Below, one piece after another: positions 36,644 through 45,567 of a stretch of DNA of 64,000 nucleotides. The translations under genes and the position numbers were made by a program. Below the pieces are notes generated by a model. That model searched no databases. It had not been told where the DNA came from and saw only the letters and a program-made list of their open reading frames with translations. This stretch comes from Mesorhizobium sp. RMAD-H1. Lineage in GTDB: Bacteria; Pseudomonadota; Alphaproteobacteria; Rhizobiales; Rhizobiaceae. Each line of letters starts with the position of its first letter. Position 1 is the first letter of the stretch. The stretch is from positions 1-64,000 of the forward strand of contig NZ_JACHWN010000012.1 of the NCBI RefSeq assembly GCF_014191375.1, in the 5' to 3' direction.

Positions 36644-37066
36644 ATGTCGGTCACGCCTATTCTGCAATCCGGCCGAATCGAGCGATGGAAGCTGCACATC
36701 CCGAACCTCGGGCACAGCGATCGCGTGGCGGGTTGGCTGGCGGAAGGTGGTGCCGGTTCGCCTCTGGTGCGGGAAAGACTTGCCGATCCCACCGTTCGGG
36801 CGGATTTGGAAAGCCTCTATGATCGTGAAGTGCTGCCGGTCTTGGCCGCCGCTGGTAATGGGAACACCGCCCAATACGTGGCCACGACGCTTGACTGTTT
36901 TGCCAATCCGTCTTTGGCACACCGCCTGTCGGATATTGCACAGAACCATGCCGAAAAGCTGCGCCGCCGGATTGGAGCCTTCCTCCATTGGGGTACTGCC
37001 CTGGGTGTTGCGGTGCCGCAACCCCGCTTATGTCGCATTTTTGCCGCCGCGGAGCAGGCTCAATGA
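36644..37066 (+). CDS. Orphan C-terminal domain of a mannitol-dehydrogenase-family protein
   Basis: 140 aa with a good GGGAGG ribosome site. The KLHIPNLGHS segment fits the K-x-x-x-x-N-x-x-H catalytic motif of polyol/mannitol dehydrogenases, and the ALDCFANPSLAHR-like stretch (TTLDCFANPSLAHRLSDIAQ, 20 residues) matches the domain's R-F-x-NP-x-x-x-H pattern. The N-terminal Rossmann domain is absent, so NAD-dependent activity alone is unlikely. The stop overlaps the ATG of the aldo/keto reductase by four bases (ATGA), so the fragment is still translationally coupled. It may be a leftover kept for coupling, or a repurposed domain. Confidence 0.6.
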   Translation: MSVTPILQSGRIERWKLHIPNLGHSDRVAGWLAEGGAGSPLVRERLADPTVRADLESLYDREVLPVLAAAGNGNTAQYVATTLDCFANPSLAHRLSDIAQNHAEKLRRRIGAFLHWGTALGVAVPQPRLCRIFAAAEQAQ

Positions 37067-38028
37067 AACGAAATCGGATCGGCAAGACCGACGTTGAGGT
37101 CACAGAGATCTCTTTTGGGTGCTCGGGGATTGGCAACTTGTTCCGCAAGGTCAATGATGCGGCCGCCGAGGCGGTGCTCCGGCGCGCTTGGGACCAGGGC
37201 ATCCGCTATTTCGACACCGCGCCGCATTACGGGCGCGGCCTGTCCGAGCAGCGCCTAGGCAAGTTCCTGCGCGGTAGGGAACGCCGTGAATATGTGGTTT
37301 CAACCAAAGTGGGGCGGCTGCTATCTCCCGGGCCGAGGCTTGCCGAGGCAGACGGCTTTATCGAACCGCTACCGAATTCCGCCAGATACGATTATACAGG
37401 CGACGGTATCGAGGCCGCATTCGAGCAGAGTTGTGAACGGCTAGGTACTGACGTTATCGACATTGTCTATGTACACGACATCGGACAGGCGACGCATGGC
37501 CCGAACCACGCGCGGTATCTGACGGATTTTATGGATAGTGGGCTCGACAGCTTGTGGAGGCTGAAGGCCGCTGGGCGAATCCGCGCCTTTGGCCTCGGGG
37601 TGAATGAAAACGAGGTGTGCATTGAAATCCTGACGCGGGCAGACCTCGACGTGATCTTGCTGGCAGGCCGGCTGACGCTTCTTGACCGCTCGGCCGAGGA
37701 GCAGCTCGTTCCGCTCTGCCGGCAAAAAGGCATCAGCCTTGTCCTGGGAGGCATTTTCAATTCCGGCATCCTCGCAACAGGCCCGGTGCCGACTGCAACG
37801 TTCGACTATGCACCCGCGTCGCCTGAAATCCTTCAGCGCGTCGATGCGCTACAGCGCCGGGCCGAGGCAGCCGGGGTAACGCTGGCCGCAGCTGCGCTGC
37901 GTTTTGCGCGGACACATCCTCAGGCGGCTTCGGTGCTGATTGGCACTGCGCAAACCGCATCGCTTGACCGCAATCTCGCTGCGGCTTTGGCATCTTGGCC
38001 GACTACAGCGGACGGCATTCTTGTCTAG
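37063..38028 (+). CDS. Aldo/keto reductase, probable D-threo-aldose 1-dehydrogenase (L-fucose/D-arabinose type)
   Basis: 321 aa TIM-barrel. Catalytic tetrad residues are visible: Asp in YFDTAPHYG with its Tyr, Lys in STKVG, and His in YVHDIG. The pattern GCSGIGNLF, SEQRLG, DYTGDG-SLERLG-like text fits the L-fucose dehydrogenase branch, which oxidises aldoses to lactones with NAD(P). It overlaps the preceding gene by four bases and sits next to a sugar ABC importer and a GntR regulator, which supports a role in catabolising an imported aldose. Exact sugar not determined. Confidence 0.85.
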   Translation: MKRNRIGKTDVEVTEISFGCSGIGNLFRKVNDAAAEAVLRRAWDQGIRYFDTAPHYGRGLSEQRLGKFLRGRERREYVVSTKVGRLLSPGPRLAEADGFIEPLPNSARYDYTGDGIEAAFEQSCERLGTDVIDIVYVHDIGQATHGPNHARYLTDFMDSGLDSLWRLKAAGRIRAFGLGVNENEVCIEILTRADLDVILLAGRLTLLDRSAEEQLVPLCRQKGISLVLGGIFNSGILATGPVPTATFDYAPASPEILQRVDALQRRAEAAGVTLAAAALRFARTHPQAASVLIGTAQTASLDRNLAAALASWPTTADGILV

Positions 38029-38049
38029 GTCGTAACTGGCTGTAAATCG

Positions 38050-38952
38050 CTAGACCAGTGCGTGGCTGCGCAGCGAAGACAGGAGCGTCAGCTTGGATGT
38101 GCGCAGATGATCGCGCGCGGCGGCGATTGCGCCTGCCTCGTCACGATCGGTAAGTGCCTCAATCAACCGGAGATGTTCGCCGATGGCCGCAAAGTTGCGT
38201 TCACGTTCATCCTTCTTGTCCCACTGATAATGATAGTGAAAAATGAGGGTGATGACCTTCTGGAATTCAGCCACAAAGCGGTTGCGCACCACGCTGCCGA
38301 TCGCAGTATGGAACCGCTCGTCAAGTAAAGAGAAATCGTGGTAACGCTCGTCGATCTGCTCAGCCAATCGATGGTGCTCGACCTCGAGCACCGCCAACTG
38401 GCTCCAGATTGGGTGGTCGATAGGCAACGCCACGAGCTGCGATACAGCGTTCAGTTCCAACATCATGCGGAAATCCGATAGCTCGATGGCGAATTCGCGG
38501 GTGAAGCCGACCAGTTCCCACCCTCCGCGTGGGCGGCGTTGCACTAGGCCGAACCGGCTGAGCGAAGCCAGGAACTCCTGCAGGCTGTGCGCCGGTACGC
38601 GGAATCTGCGGGCCAGTTCGGTCACGTTGAGCGGGGTGCCGGGAGGCACGTCGAAACGCAGAACCCAATTGAGGAATTGCTGTTCTAACTCTTCGGCAGA
38701 CATCTGGTCGGGCTCGACGGGCAGCCAATCCTGTGGGGAGGGGCGACGAAGTAAGGTTTTCTCACGCCCCTCCCACCTGACAAGCCCCTCCGCTCGCAGC
38801 CTCTCCAGAGCGGAGCGAACAACCGTACGGCTAACCTCCAGATATTTGGCTAACGCTACTTCGGAGGAAAGCTGGGCACCTGGGGCCAGCGTCCCGCAAT
38901 AGTCCAGCAATGCATTGTAGGCTTCGCGAAAGCGTTCGTCCGTTCTTGCCAA
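38050..38952 (-). CDS. GntR-family regulator with two winged-helix segments
   Basis: 300 aa. An N-terminal GntR wHTH (LSSEVALAKYLEVSRTVVRSALERL region, residues about 28-53) is followed by a second wHTH-like stretch (LNVTELARRFRVPAHSLQEFLASL region) and then a helical FCD-like effector domain with His residues (FHTAIGS, HYHYQW). A double DNA-binding arrangement is unusual for GntR proteins, which have one. It lies between the aldo/keto reductase and the ABC importer, and the matching A-rich motifs at 36609 and 38992 are the obvious targets. Its start is about 40 bases from the second motif. Confidence 0.85.
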   Translation of the reverse strand: MARTDERFREAYNALLDYCGTLAPGAQLSSEVALAKYLEVSRTVVRSALERLRAEGLVRWEGREKTLLRRPSPQDWLPVEPDQMSAEELEQQFLNWVLRFDVPPGTPLNVTELARRFRVPAHSLQEFLASLSRFGLVQRRPRGGWELVGFTREFAIELSDFRMMLELNAVSQLVALPIDHPIWSQLAVLEVEHHRLAEQIDERYHDFSLLDERFHTAIGSVVRNRFVAEFQKVITLIFHYHYQWDKKDERERNFAAIGEHLRLIEALTDRDEAGAIAAARDHLRTSKLTLLSSLRSHALV

Positions 38953-38991
38953 TTTCCCCCCTTGTGTCGTGCCGGCATAGCTGAGTTTCAG

Positions 38992-39011
38992 ACAATAATT
39001 AAAAACAATTG
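38992..39011. promoter_or_regulatory. A-rich operator candidate, site 2
   Basis: ACAATAATTAAAAACAATTG, 17 of 20 matches with the site at 36609. It lies in the divergent gap between the GntR gene and the permease gene and overlaps a TTGACA -35 box at 39009-39014. This would let the regulator act on its own gene and on the importer. Confidence 0.6.
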
Positions 39012-39075
39012 ACAGCAGCTTTTGTGCGGGTCAATCCTGTTCTTAATAATTCTAAACAGAAGCGAGGGGAGCGTT

Positions 39076-40098
39076 ATGTCGGTTGCTTCAGGTGAAGCGC
39101 GTGCCGTCGCCGGCGCAAGCGGCCCCAGTGGCGAAACACTGCATAAGCTTTCGGCATTGCTGACACTGGCGTTGCTGATTGCGATCTTCGCCTTCGGAAA
39201 TGCCGCCTTTCTGTCGGTCAATAATGGCCTGACCGTTTTGCTGCAGACCTCAGTCATCGGCGTGCTGGGGATCGGCATGACGATGGTGATTATCACCGGC
39301 GGCATCGATTTGAGCGTCGGCTCTGTTCTTGCGCTGTCGGGAACGGTAACCGGAATGCTCGTTAAGGCCGGCATACCGGTTCCGGCGGGCATGGCAGCCG
39401 GCATTGCCGTCGGGGCGCTATGCGGGCTCGCGAACGGCCTGGTTATAACCAAGATGCGGATCACGCCATTCGTCGCGACATTGGGAATGATGCTCATCGC
39501 ACGTGGCACAGCCCTGCAACTGACCGGCGCCGCCCCCATTTCGCAACTGGGCGAGGCTTTCGGGCGCCTGGGCAATGGCGCGCTGTTCCGTTTTGTCGAA
39601 AAGCAGCCGAACGGCCTTTCGAAGGTGATCTTTCCCGGCATACCTTATCCAGCGATCGTGCTTTTGATCGTGGCCATTGCCGCGGCCTTCATACTGCGCC
39701 GCCGCGCTCTCGGCCGTCATATCTACGCTACCGGCTCGAATGAAGAGGCGGCGCGCCTCTCCGGCGTTAATGTGGACCGCACCAAAATCGCGGCTTACGT
39801 CCTGTCAGGTGCGTTGGCAGGGCTTGCAGGTAACATCCTGATGTCGCGCCTAGTCACCGCGCAGCCGAATGAGGGCGTGATGTATGAACTCGATGCAATC
39901 GCGTCCGCGGTGATCGGGGGAGCCTCACTTATGGGCGGCGTCGGTACGATTTCCGGCACCATGATCGGCGCCTTCATTATCGGAGTGCTCCGCAACGGTT
40001 TGAACATGGCCGGCGTCTCGGCCTTCATCCAGCAAATCATCATCGGCTTCGTCGTCATTCTGGCCGTATTCGTCGACCAGTTGCGCAGCCGCAGGTGA
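39076..40098 (+). CDS. Sugar ABC transporter permease (RbsC/FrcC-like)
   Basis: 340 aa, about nine hydrophobic helices, with the family motif GGIDLSVGSVLALSG and the EAARLSGVNVDR coupling segment. BPD_transp_2 family, inner membrane. ATG 39076 is chosen because GAGGGGAG sits six to seven bases before it. First gene of a permease, binding protein, ATPase operon. Together they resemble the Frc system (fructose/ribose/mannose) of rhizobia, but gene order differs (permease first). Confidence 0.93.
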   Translation: MSVASGEARAVAGASGPSGETLHKLSALLTLALLIAIFAFGNAAFLSVNNGLTVLLQTSVIGVLGIGMTMVIITGGIDLSVGSVLALSGTVTGMLVKAGIPVPAGMAAGIAVGALCGLANGLVITKMRITPFVATLGMMLIARGTALQLTGAAPISQLGEAFGRLGNGALFRFVEKQPNGLSKVIFPGIPYPAIVLLIVAIAAAFILRRRALGRHIYATGSNEEAARLSGVNVDRTKIAAYVLSGALAGLAGNILMSRLVTAQPNEGVMYELDAIASAVIGGASLMGGVGTISGTMIGAFIIGVLRNGLNMAGVSAFIQQIIIGFVVILAVFVDQLRSRR

Positions 40099-40135
40099 CT
40101 GAGCAGCAGCAGTCTTCAACTTGGGAGGAGAAACT

Positions 40136-41074
40136 ATGAGGATTACCCTGAAAGCCGCTCTCGCCATTGGGGCCGTTCTGGCGTTTCCGGCGGCAGCAAT
40201 GGCGGGCGAGATCGCCGTCATCGTCAAGACGACCAACTCCAACTTCTGGCAAAACGTCAACAAAGGTGCCTCGGCTGCGATCGAGGGAACCGGGCACACG
40301 CTGACCTTCGACGGGCCTGCGGCGGAATCTGCCGTGGCCGACGAGGTAAATCTTGTCGACAACGCGGTGAACCGCGGCGTCGCGGGCATTGTCCTGGCCC
40401 CTTCCGATCCCGAAGCGCTGGTCCCGGCGGTAAAGCGTGCCAATGAGGCGGGCATTCCCGTCGCCATCATCGACTCGGCGCTCGGGAAAGATGGGGCAGG
40501 CACATACCAGACCTTTTTGTCCACTGATAATTGCGCGGCGGGCAAGCTGGCCGCCGATAAAATGATCCAACTGACCGGTGGTGAAGGCAAGGTGGCCGTC
40601 ATGTCCTATGTTGCCGGCGTCGGCTCGGAAATTGGGCGTGTTGGCTGTTTCGTCGAGCAGATCAAGGCGAATTCGAAGATGGAGATCGTCGGACCTTATT
40701 ATTCGCAGTCTCAGATGGCGACGGCACTGAACCAGACCACGGACGTGCTGGCCGCCAATCCTGACCTGAAGGGCATCTTTGGCGCCAATGAACCCACGGC
40801 GGTAGGCATGGGACGGGCGCTCCAGCAATCGGGCAAGGCCGGGCAGGTTGCGGCCGTCGGCTTTGATGGCAATGAAGACCTTCAGGCCTTTGTCAGGGAG
40901 GGTGTGCTGGATGGCACGCTCGTCCAGGGCTCGTTCCAAATGGGCGAATTGGGGGTCAAAGCCGTGGTCGACCTGATTGCCGGCAAGACAGTCGAACCTC
41001 AGATTGATACCGGGGTCGTCTATGTCACCAAAGAGAATCTCGACTCGGCCGAGGCGAAGAACGTCCTTTACTGA
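40136..41074 (+). CDS. Sugar ABC transporter substrate-binding protein (RbsB/FrcB-like)
   Basis: 312 aa with a Sec signal peptide (basic start, hydrophobic core, AAAMA-G cleavage near residue 23). The mature part has the type 1 periplasmic-binding fold: VIVKTTNSNFWQNVNKGA, then IVLAPSDPEALVPAV, VAVMSYVAG and AVGFDGNED. GGGAGG precedes ATG 40136. Binds the imported sugar in the periplasm. A pair of Cys (NCAAGK, GCFVEQ) may form a disulfide. The specific sugar is not evident. Confidence 0.93.
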   Translation: MRITLKAALAIGAVLAFPAAAMAGEIAVIVKTTNSNFWQNVNKGASAAIEGTGHTLTFDGPAAESAVADEVNLVDNAVNRGVAGIVLAPSDPEALVPAVKRANEAGIPVAIIDSALGKDGAGTYQTFLSTDNCAAGKLAADKMIQLTGGEGKVAVMSYVAGVGSEIGRVGCFVEQIKANSKMEIVGPYYSQSQMATALNQTTDVLAANPDLKGIFGANEPTAVGMGRALQQSGKAGQVAAVGFDGNEDLQAFVREGVLDGTLVQGSFQMGELGVKAVVDLIAGKTVEPQIDTGVVYVTKENLDSAEAKNVLY

Positions 41075-41141
41075 CGGACCATCCGGGCGGCGCGCACGCC
41101 GTCCGGACTGTTTCGACCGATGATGGATAAAGAGCAGGACC

Positions 41142-41912
41142 ATGACGCCTCTAGTGGAAATGATTGATATCGAGAAGCATTTCGGCGGAATCCATGCCGT
41201 AAACGGGGTGTCGCTAGATCTTCATCCGGGCGAAGTGGTTGGTGTTTTAGGTCACAATGGGGCGGGGAAGTCGTGCCTGATGCGCATCCTGTCGGGCGCG
41301 ATGCGGGCAAGTGCAGGCGAGATACGGGTGGGCGGAGAGAAGGTCGAGTTCCACTCGCCCCATGATGCACGCAGTTTTGGCATTGAAACCATCTATCAGA
41401 CCCTTGCCCTGGCGGATCATCTGGACGCGCCGGCAAACTTGTTTCTCGGGCGGGAGTTGCGGACCCGTTGGGGCAATCTGGACGATAAGCGGATGATGGA
41501 GGAAGCTCGGAAGGTGCTTGCTCGGCTGAATCCGAATTTTCGCAATCTGAGCGACGCGGTTTCGCGTCTGTCAGGCGGGCAACGTCAGGTGATCGCCATA
41601 GCCCGCGCGGTCTATTTCAATGCCAAGGTCCTGATCATGGATGAGCCCACTGCAGCGCTTGGTCCGGCAGAAACAGCGATGGTTGGAAAATTGATCAAGC
41701 AACTGCGGCAGGAGGGCGTAGGCATCTTCCTGATCAGTCACGATATGCACGACGTTTTCGACCTATGCGACCGCATCGTCATCATGAACCGTGGCAACAG
41801 TGTCGGATCGTATCGAATCGATGAAGTTTCCAAGGACGACGTGCTGAGTCTGATCATCAAGGGATCGCTGCCAGAGGACTGGACGCAGCGCAACCGAGAG
41901 AGGCTGCAATGA
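41142..41912 (+). CDS. Sugar ABC transporter ATPase, single-domain (FrcA-like)
   Basis: 256 aa with one ATPase domain: Walker A GHNGAGKS (37-44), signature LSGGQRQ, Walker [12 protein letters not shown], and switch His in LISHDMHDV. RbsA-type ATPases are normally doubled (about 500 aa); a single-domain version is the hallmark of FrcA. The TGA overlaps the ATG of a 34-codon frame by four bases. Works with the two upstream genes. Confidence 0.93.
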   Translation: MTPLVEMIDIEKHFGGIHAVNGVSLDLHPGEVVGVLGHNGAGKSCLMRILSGAMRASAGEIRVGGEKVEFHSPHDARSFGIETIYQTLALADHLDAPANLFLGRELRTRWGNLDDKRMMEEARKVLARLNPNFRNLSDAVSRLSGGQRQVIAIARAVYFNAKVLIMDEPTAALGPAETAMVGKLIKQLRQEGVGIFLISHDMHDVFDLCDRIVIMNRGNSVGSYRIDEVSKDDVLSLIIKGSLPEDWTQRNRERLQ

Positions 41913-42013
41913 CCGTGATCGAATGGATCGAGGCGCGCACGTTGATTGCCGGCACCCGTTTCAAGCCGGGAAAATTCGAGCTGCGCAAGGCGGCTGCCTC
42001 ACACCGCGCCTGA
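41909..42013 (+). CDS. 34-aa frame overlapping the ATPase gene, probably a truncated gene start
   Basis: ATG 41909 overlaps the ATPase stop (ATGA), a normal coupling arrangement. It encodes [20 protein letters not shown] and 14 more residues before TGA. This looks like the first codons of a catabolic or kinase gene that has been cut off. In Frc operons a kinase gene can follow the ATPase, but too little remains to say. The following 200 bases show no gene. Confidence 0.35.
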   Translation: MTVIEWIEARTLIAGTRFKPGKFELRKAAASHRA

Positions 42014-42227
42014 GGGCTGGTCGCGCAGGCTGCCGGTGGATGCCGTTTAAGCGCATTCCTCGGTCGTCCGGCCGTGATCTAGCCGATACCGGCTCTTTCG
42101 ATATGCGTTGAGCAGCATGCTTAAGGGGGCAAGTCGGTAGTGCTGTTCACCCGATGTTCAGGCTCGGTTTCACAAACTGTGCCAAATACGACGGGTTGGC
42201 CGGTGGCTGAATAGGAGGATACCCACG

Positions 42228-42530
42228 ATGAGAACTCTCGGCTTCGTTACGGCTGTCGGCGTTGCTCTCACGACGTGGACGGGCGGAGCCACGGCCGATC
42301 CATGGAAGGACGAAAGCGGGCATGGGCGCCGGATTAGCCGCCATCATCACTATGAAGACCACCGGTCGCGACGCGATTATCGCGAATACAAGCGCTATTC
42401 CTATAAGGAGGAATTGCGACGTGGCCGTTGCAAGATAGAACGGAAGTGGGTTCACGACGAATACAAGGAGGAGATTAAGTGCAAGCGCGGCTCTAGGCGT
42501 CCTGTTTACTACGATTATTACCGTTACTAG
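42228..42530 (+). CDS. Small secreted basic protein with a CKIERKW-CKRG pair of cysteines
   Basis: 100 aa. A Sec signal peptide (about 22 residues, GGATA-D) is followed by a mature part very rich in His, Arg, Tyr, Lys and Glu (SRHHHYEDHRSRRDYREYK). A CKIERKW-EYKEEIKCKRG motif holds two Cys about 18 residues apart. I recall small rhizobial exported proteins with this CK-ERKW-Y-EEIKC ending; function unknown. GGAGGAT precedes the start. Could bind metal or cell-wall polymers (speculation). Confidence 0.7.
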   Translation: MRTLGFVTAVGVALTTWTGGATADPWKDESGHGRRISRHHHYEDHRSRRDYREYKRYSYKEELRRGRCKIERKWVHDEYKEEIKCKRGSRRPVYYDYYRY

Positions 42531-42616
42531 CTTGCGCGGGAGCAGCGTCGAACGTGTTGTCACTGTCAGCGCTTCCGACAGTCACTTGCACCGGCCTATC
42601 TCTGTTCAGCGGAAGG

Positions 42617-43645
42617 TTACTGTGATGTCCTTTCTCCGCCTGGGCGCTTCTTGTGCGGGAAGGCGGCTGCGGTTGCGATCACAGCGAGACTACTACCGAC
42701 CAACATGTCCTGCACACGCTCGATGAATAATCCTTGCACGCGGGTCGAGCCGAACTCGGCAAGATCGTAGGCGATGAGGATCAGTGCCGTGATTATCGTG
42801 GTATGCAGCCAATAGCGGCGCGCAAAATGATGCGGCGTCAACAGCGCAAGAATGATAATCGCCACGCATAATAAAGCCGGTGGACCGAACAGCCTGACGA
42901 TCAACCAGGCGCCCATAACACCCGCAAACGTTCCGACCGTGCGCTCCACCACACGCACATAGCTTGAGTGGGCATCCGGCTGCATCACCAACATCGTTGT
43001 CACCACCACCCAAAGCGCGTGCGGTGGGTCCAGTTCCACGCCGATCCAAAGACCAGCAACTGCAGCAAAGCCATAAGCCAGAGCAAAGCGGATCCAGCCG
43101 CCGTTTGTCGGTGATATCGCGCTAGCCGGCGAACGCAGTTGGGCCAGAGGCCCGAAGATCCAATGGTCGGTTAAACGCGTTAGTACGACCAGCACAGCCC
43201 CGCCGATCGCAAAAGCGATTTCATGTGGATTGGCCCCCGTGATCCCGACGGACACGACCATGGCCATGGCGGCAAGACGCATCGCCATGGCCTGGGCCTT
43301 GCCGATGTGATAAAGAAGGCCCGCTGCAAAGGCCATGATCGCGAAGGCGGTCCAGAAGAGCGGGTGGAAGCCAGCAAGAATGTGCCCCAGCAATATGCCT
43401 GCGAACAGGCCGGCGACACATAGGGCGAGGATGGAAAAGCGCGGTCGCAAACCGCCGTCAGCATCGGCGAAATAAAGCAGAAGCCCGACCACACCTCCGA
43501 TGAGTCCGGCTTGCGGCTGTCCTATGCCGACACCCACGACAATCGGGCCGCCGGTCGGGATCAGGCACAAAACCGCGCGGCGCAAAGTGTCGCGATCCAG
43601 CAAGGCGGCGCGCAATGCATGCCATTGCAGCGTCACATTATCCAT
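42617..43645 (-). CDS. FUSC-family membrane protein
   Basis: About 342 aa, with ten or more hydrophobic segments in two halves separated by a cytoplasmic-looking stretch near residue 170. The second half has the FUSC_2 pattern: RFALAYGFAAVAGLWIGVE, then HALWVVVTTMLVMQPD, and RVVERTVGTFAGVMGAW. FUSC proteins relate to aromatic-acid exporters such as AaeB. Start at MDNVTLQWH (43645) is preferred; an upstream ATG at 43711 would add 22 residues. Neither has a strong ribosome site. No partner membrane-fusion gene is present, so the role is uncertain. Confidence 0.8.
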   Translation of the reverse strand: MDNVTLQWHALRAALLDRDTLRRAVLCLIPTGGPIVVGVGIGQPQAGLIGGVVGLLLYFADADGGLRPRFSILALCVAGLFAGILLGHILAGFHPLFWTAFAIMAFAAGLLYHIGKAQAMAMRLAAMAMVVSVGITGANPHEIAFAIGGAVLVVLTRLTDHWIFGPLAQLRSPASAISPTNGGWIRFALAYGFAAVAGLWIGVELDPPHALWVVVTTMLVMQPDAHSSYVRVVERTVGTFAGVMGAWLIVRLFGPPALLCVAIIILALLTPHHFARRYWLHTTIITALILIAYDLAEFGSTRVQGLFIERVQDMLVGSSLAVIATAAAFPHKKRPGGERTSQ

Positions 43646-44333
43646 CAGGCATGAATGGAGTGTAGCAGAAATAGAAAGCTTTTTGAAAAACATTGATAAG
43701 TATTCATCCAAATATCCAATATAGGTTCTGCCATCCTTAAGATGGGGTTACATCGGATAACTGCGATATCTGATCGAATTCGCGCATGTTTGTGTATATA
43801 TGGCCGCTCGGTGGCGCAGGTCCTGACCGCATTGGATTCCGCTGGAACAGATTTTCTTATGTTTTTCAGACTTATGAGCATTCTGTTGAACGCGCTCGCT
43901 TTAGATTCACGAGGTGCTGGCAGAATTCGTATGAATCCAGCGTAAGGCAACTCATTCATATCACCCGAGGTACAACGCCGGCTGGCCGGGGACCACCGTA
44001 GGCGGCGGAAGAAGTTTCAGGGAAATCTCCACCTTCGAGCCATTAGGTCGGCCCTCAAATTCGAGCAATCCAACACGGACTAGCCTGCTTCGTGTATTTC
44101 TTCGCTATAGGGCGCTGGTGATCGGGTGGACACGCCTGCACTGTGTGCTTGTGCGACGACGCTGTCATAGAGCTGGACCTAAATGAAGTCGTCCCTCGCG
44201 ACAGACGTTAGGAGCCTCAGCGGCATTCCGAGATCCGGCCACCGAAGCTATGGACGATCCGACTTGCGATATGCAAAACTGGTCCGACCAGAGGGGCGGC
44301 GTACGATCGCCCATGGTAGTCTTGGGAGGAATA
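43646..44333. other. Intergenic stretch with a possible gene remnant
   Basis: Nearly 690 bases without a convincing gene. On the minus strand at 43961-44072 a frame reads LLEFEGRPNGSKVEISLKLL and ends shortly after; it might be the tail of a lost sensor kinase, but the match is weak. A GGGAGGA ribosome site near the right edge belongs to the M24 peptidase gene. Confidence 0.35.
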
Positions 44334-45527
44334 ATGGTGGATATCGACGCGCTTCACACGGCCCGCACCGTGGCACCCTTCGACACGAGCCGCCTGGATA
44401 CACTCATGGAACAGGCCGGCATCGATGTGCTCGTCGCCACATCCAAGCACAACATCCAATACTTGCTCGGCGGTTACAGATTCATCTTCTTTTCGGCCAT
44501 GGACGCGATCGGGCACAGCCGATACCTGCCCGTCGTCATTTACGAAAAGGGGCGCGCCGACAATGCCGCTTATGTGGCGAACCGGATGGAGGGTGGTGAG
44601 CACCAGAATCGTCCGTTCTGGACGCCCGCGTTCTACCCGCAGAGCTGGGGCACGCTGGACGCTGCCGCCCGTGCGGTCGAGCATCTGACGAAGATTGGAA
44701 AACGGGAGGCGCGCATCGGCATCGAGCCCTCGTTCCTGCCGGTAGATGTTTACAGAGTGTTTTGCGACCGGCTTGATGGTGCGACCTTCGTCGATGCGAC
44801 CGGCATGCTGGAGCGCATGCGTGCGGTTAAGGCACCGGAAGAATTGGAGAAGCTGCGGACGGCCTCCGAACGTATCACCGACGCCATGACGACGACGATC
44901 GCCTGGGCGCGCGAGGGCACCACCAAGACCGAGATCATCGAGCGGCTACGACGGGAGGAGACGAATCGTGGCCTGCAGTTCGAATACTGCCTGCTGACCC
45001 TCGGATCGAGCCACAACCGCGCAGCCTCGGACCAAGCCTGGCGGGAGGGAGAGGTGCTCTCCATCGATTCCGGCGGAAACTACAAAGGTTATATCGGCGA
45101 TCTCTGCCGCATGGGCGTGCTGGGCGATCCGGATACCGAACTGGAGGATCTGCTCAGCGAAGTGGAAACGGTCCAGCAGGCGGCGTTCTCAAAAATACGT
45201 GCAGGCGCTGCAGGTGGCGATATGATCGCCCATGCCGAAAGCGTGCTGAAGGCCTCAAAAGTCGCCGCGTTCACGGATTTCTTCGCCCATGGGATGGGCC
45301 TTATCACGCATGAGGCACCGTTCCTGGTGACCAACCATCCTGTCACCTATGAGGGCGTCGACGCCGCCCGCCCGCTGGAGGCCGGCATGGTGCTATCAGT
45401 GGAGACGACAATGCTCCATCCCTCTCGCGGCTTCATCAAACTCGAGGACACGCTGGCGGTGACCGCGGACGGCTATGAAATGTTCGGCGAGCGCGGCCGC
45501 GGCTGGAACCTCGGCGCGGCGGCATAG
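44334..45527 (+). CDS. M24-family metallopeptidase (prolidase/creatinase fold)
   Basis: 397 aa. The C-terminal pita-bread domain carries the five metal ligands expected of an active di-metal enzyme: Asp245 (SIDSGGNY), Asp256 (IGDLCR), His319 (FAHGMG), Glu357 (SVETTM) and Glu371 (IKLEDT). An N-terminal creatinase-like domain precedes. ATG 44334 follows GGGAGGA by about seven bases. Its neighbours (cupin, PEP-hydrolase-like and Tm-1-like genes, convergent) suggest catabolism of a small amide or dipeptide-like compound, not a housekeeping aminopeptidase. Substrate not determined. Confidence 0.88.
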   Translation: MVDIDALHTARTVAPFDTSRLDTLMEQAGIDVLVATSKHNIQYLLGGYRFIFFSAMDAIGHSRYLPVVIYEKGRADNAAYVANRMEGGEHQNRPFWTPAFYPQSWGTLDAAARAVEHLTKIGKREARIGIEPSFLPVDVYRVFCDRLDGATFVDATGMLERMRAVKAPEELEKLRTASERITDAMTTTIAWAREGTTKTEIIERLRREETNRGLQFEYCLLTLGSSHNRAASDQAWREGEVLSIDSGGNYKGYIGDLCRMGVLGDPDTELEDLLSEVETVQQAAFSKIRAGAAGGDMIAHAESVLKASKVAAFTDFFAHGMGLITHEAPFLVTNHPVTYEGVDAARPLEAGMVLSVETTMLHPSRGFIKLEDTLAVTADGYEMFGERGRGWNLGAAA

Positions 45528-45567
45528 GGGCAGGCATGCCCGCCTGCGTTGCCTATGGCCGTCACTG

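Noticed and set aside
43961-44072. Possible C-terminal remnant of a sensor kinase on the minus strand
   Set aside because: Only about 37 residues and no definite motif; mentioned only within the intergenic entry.
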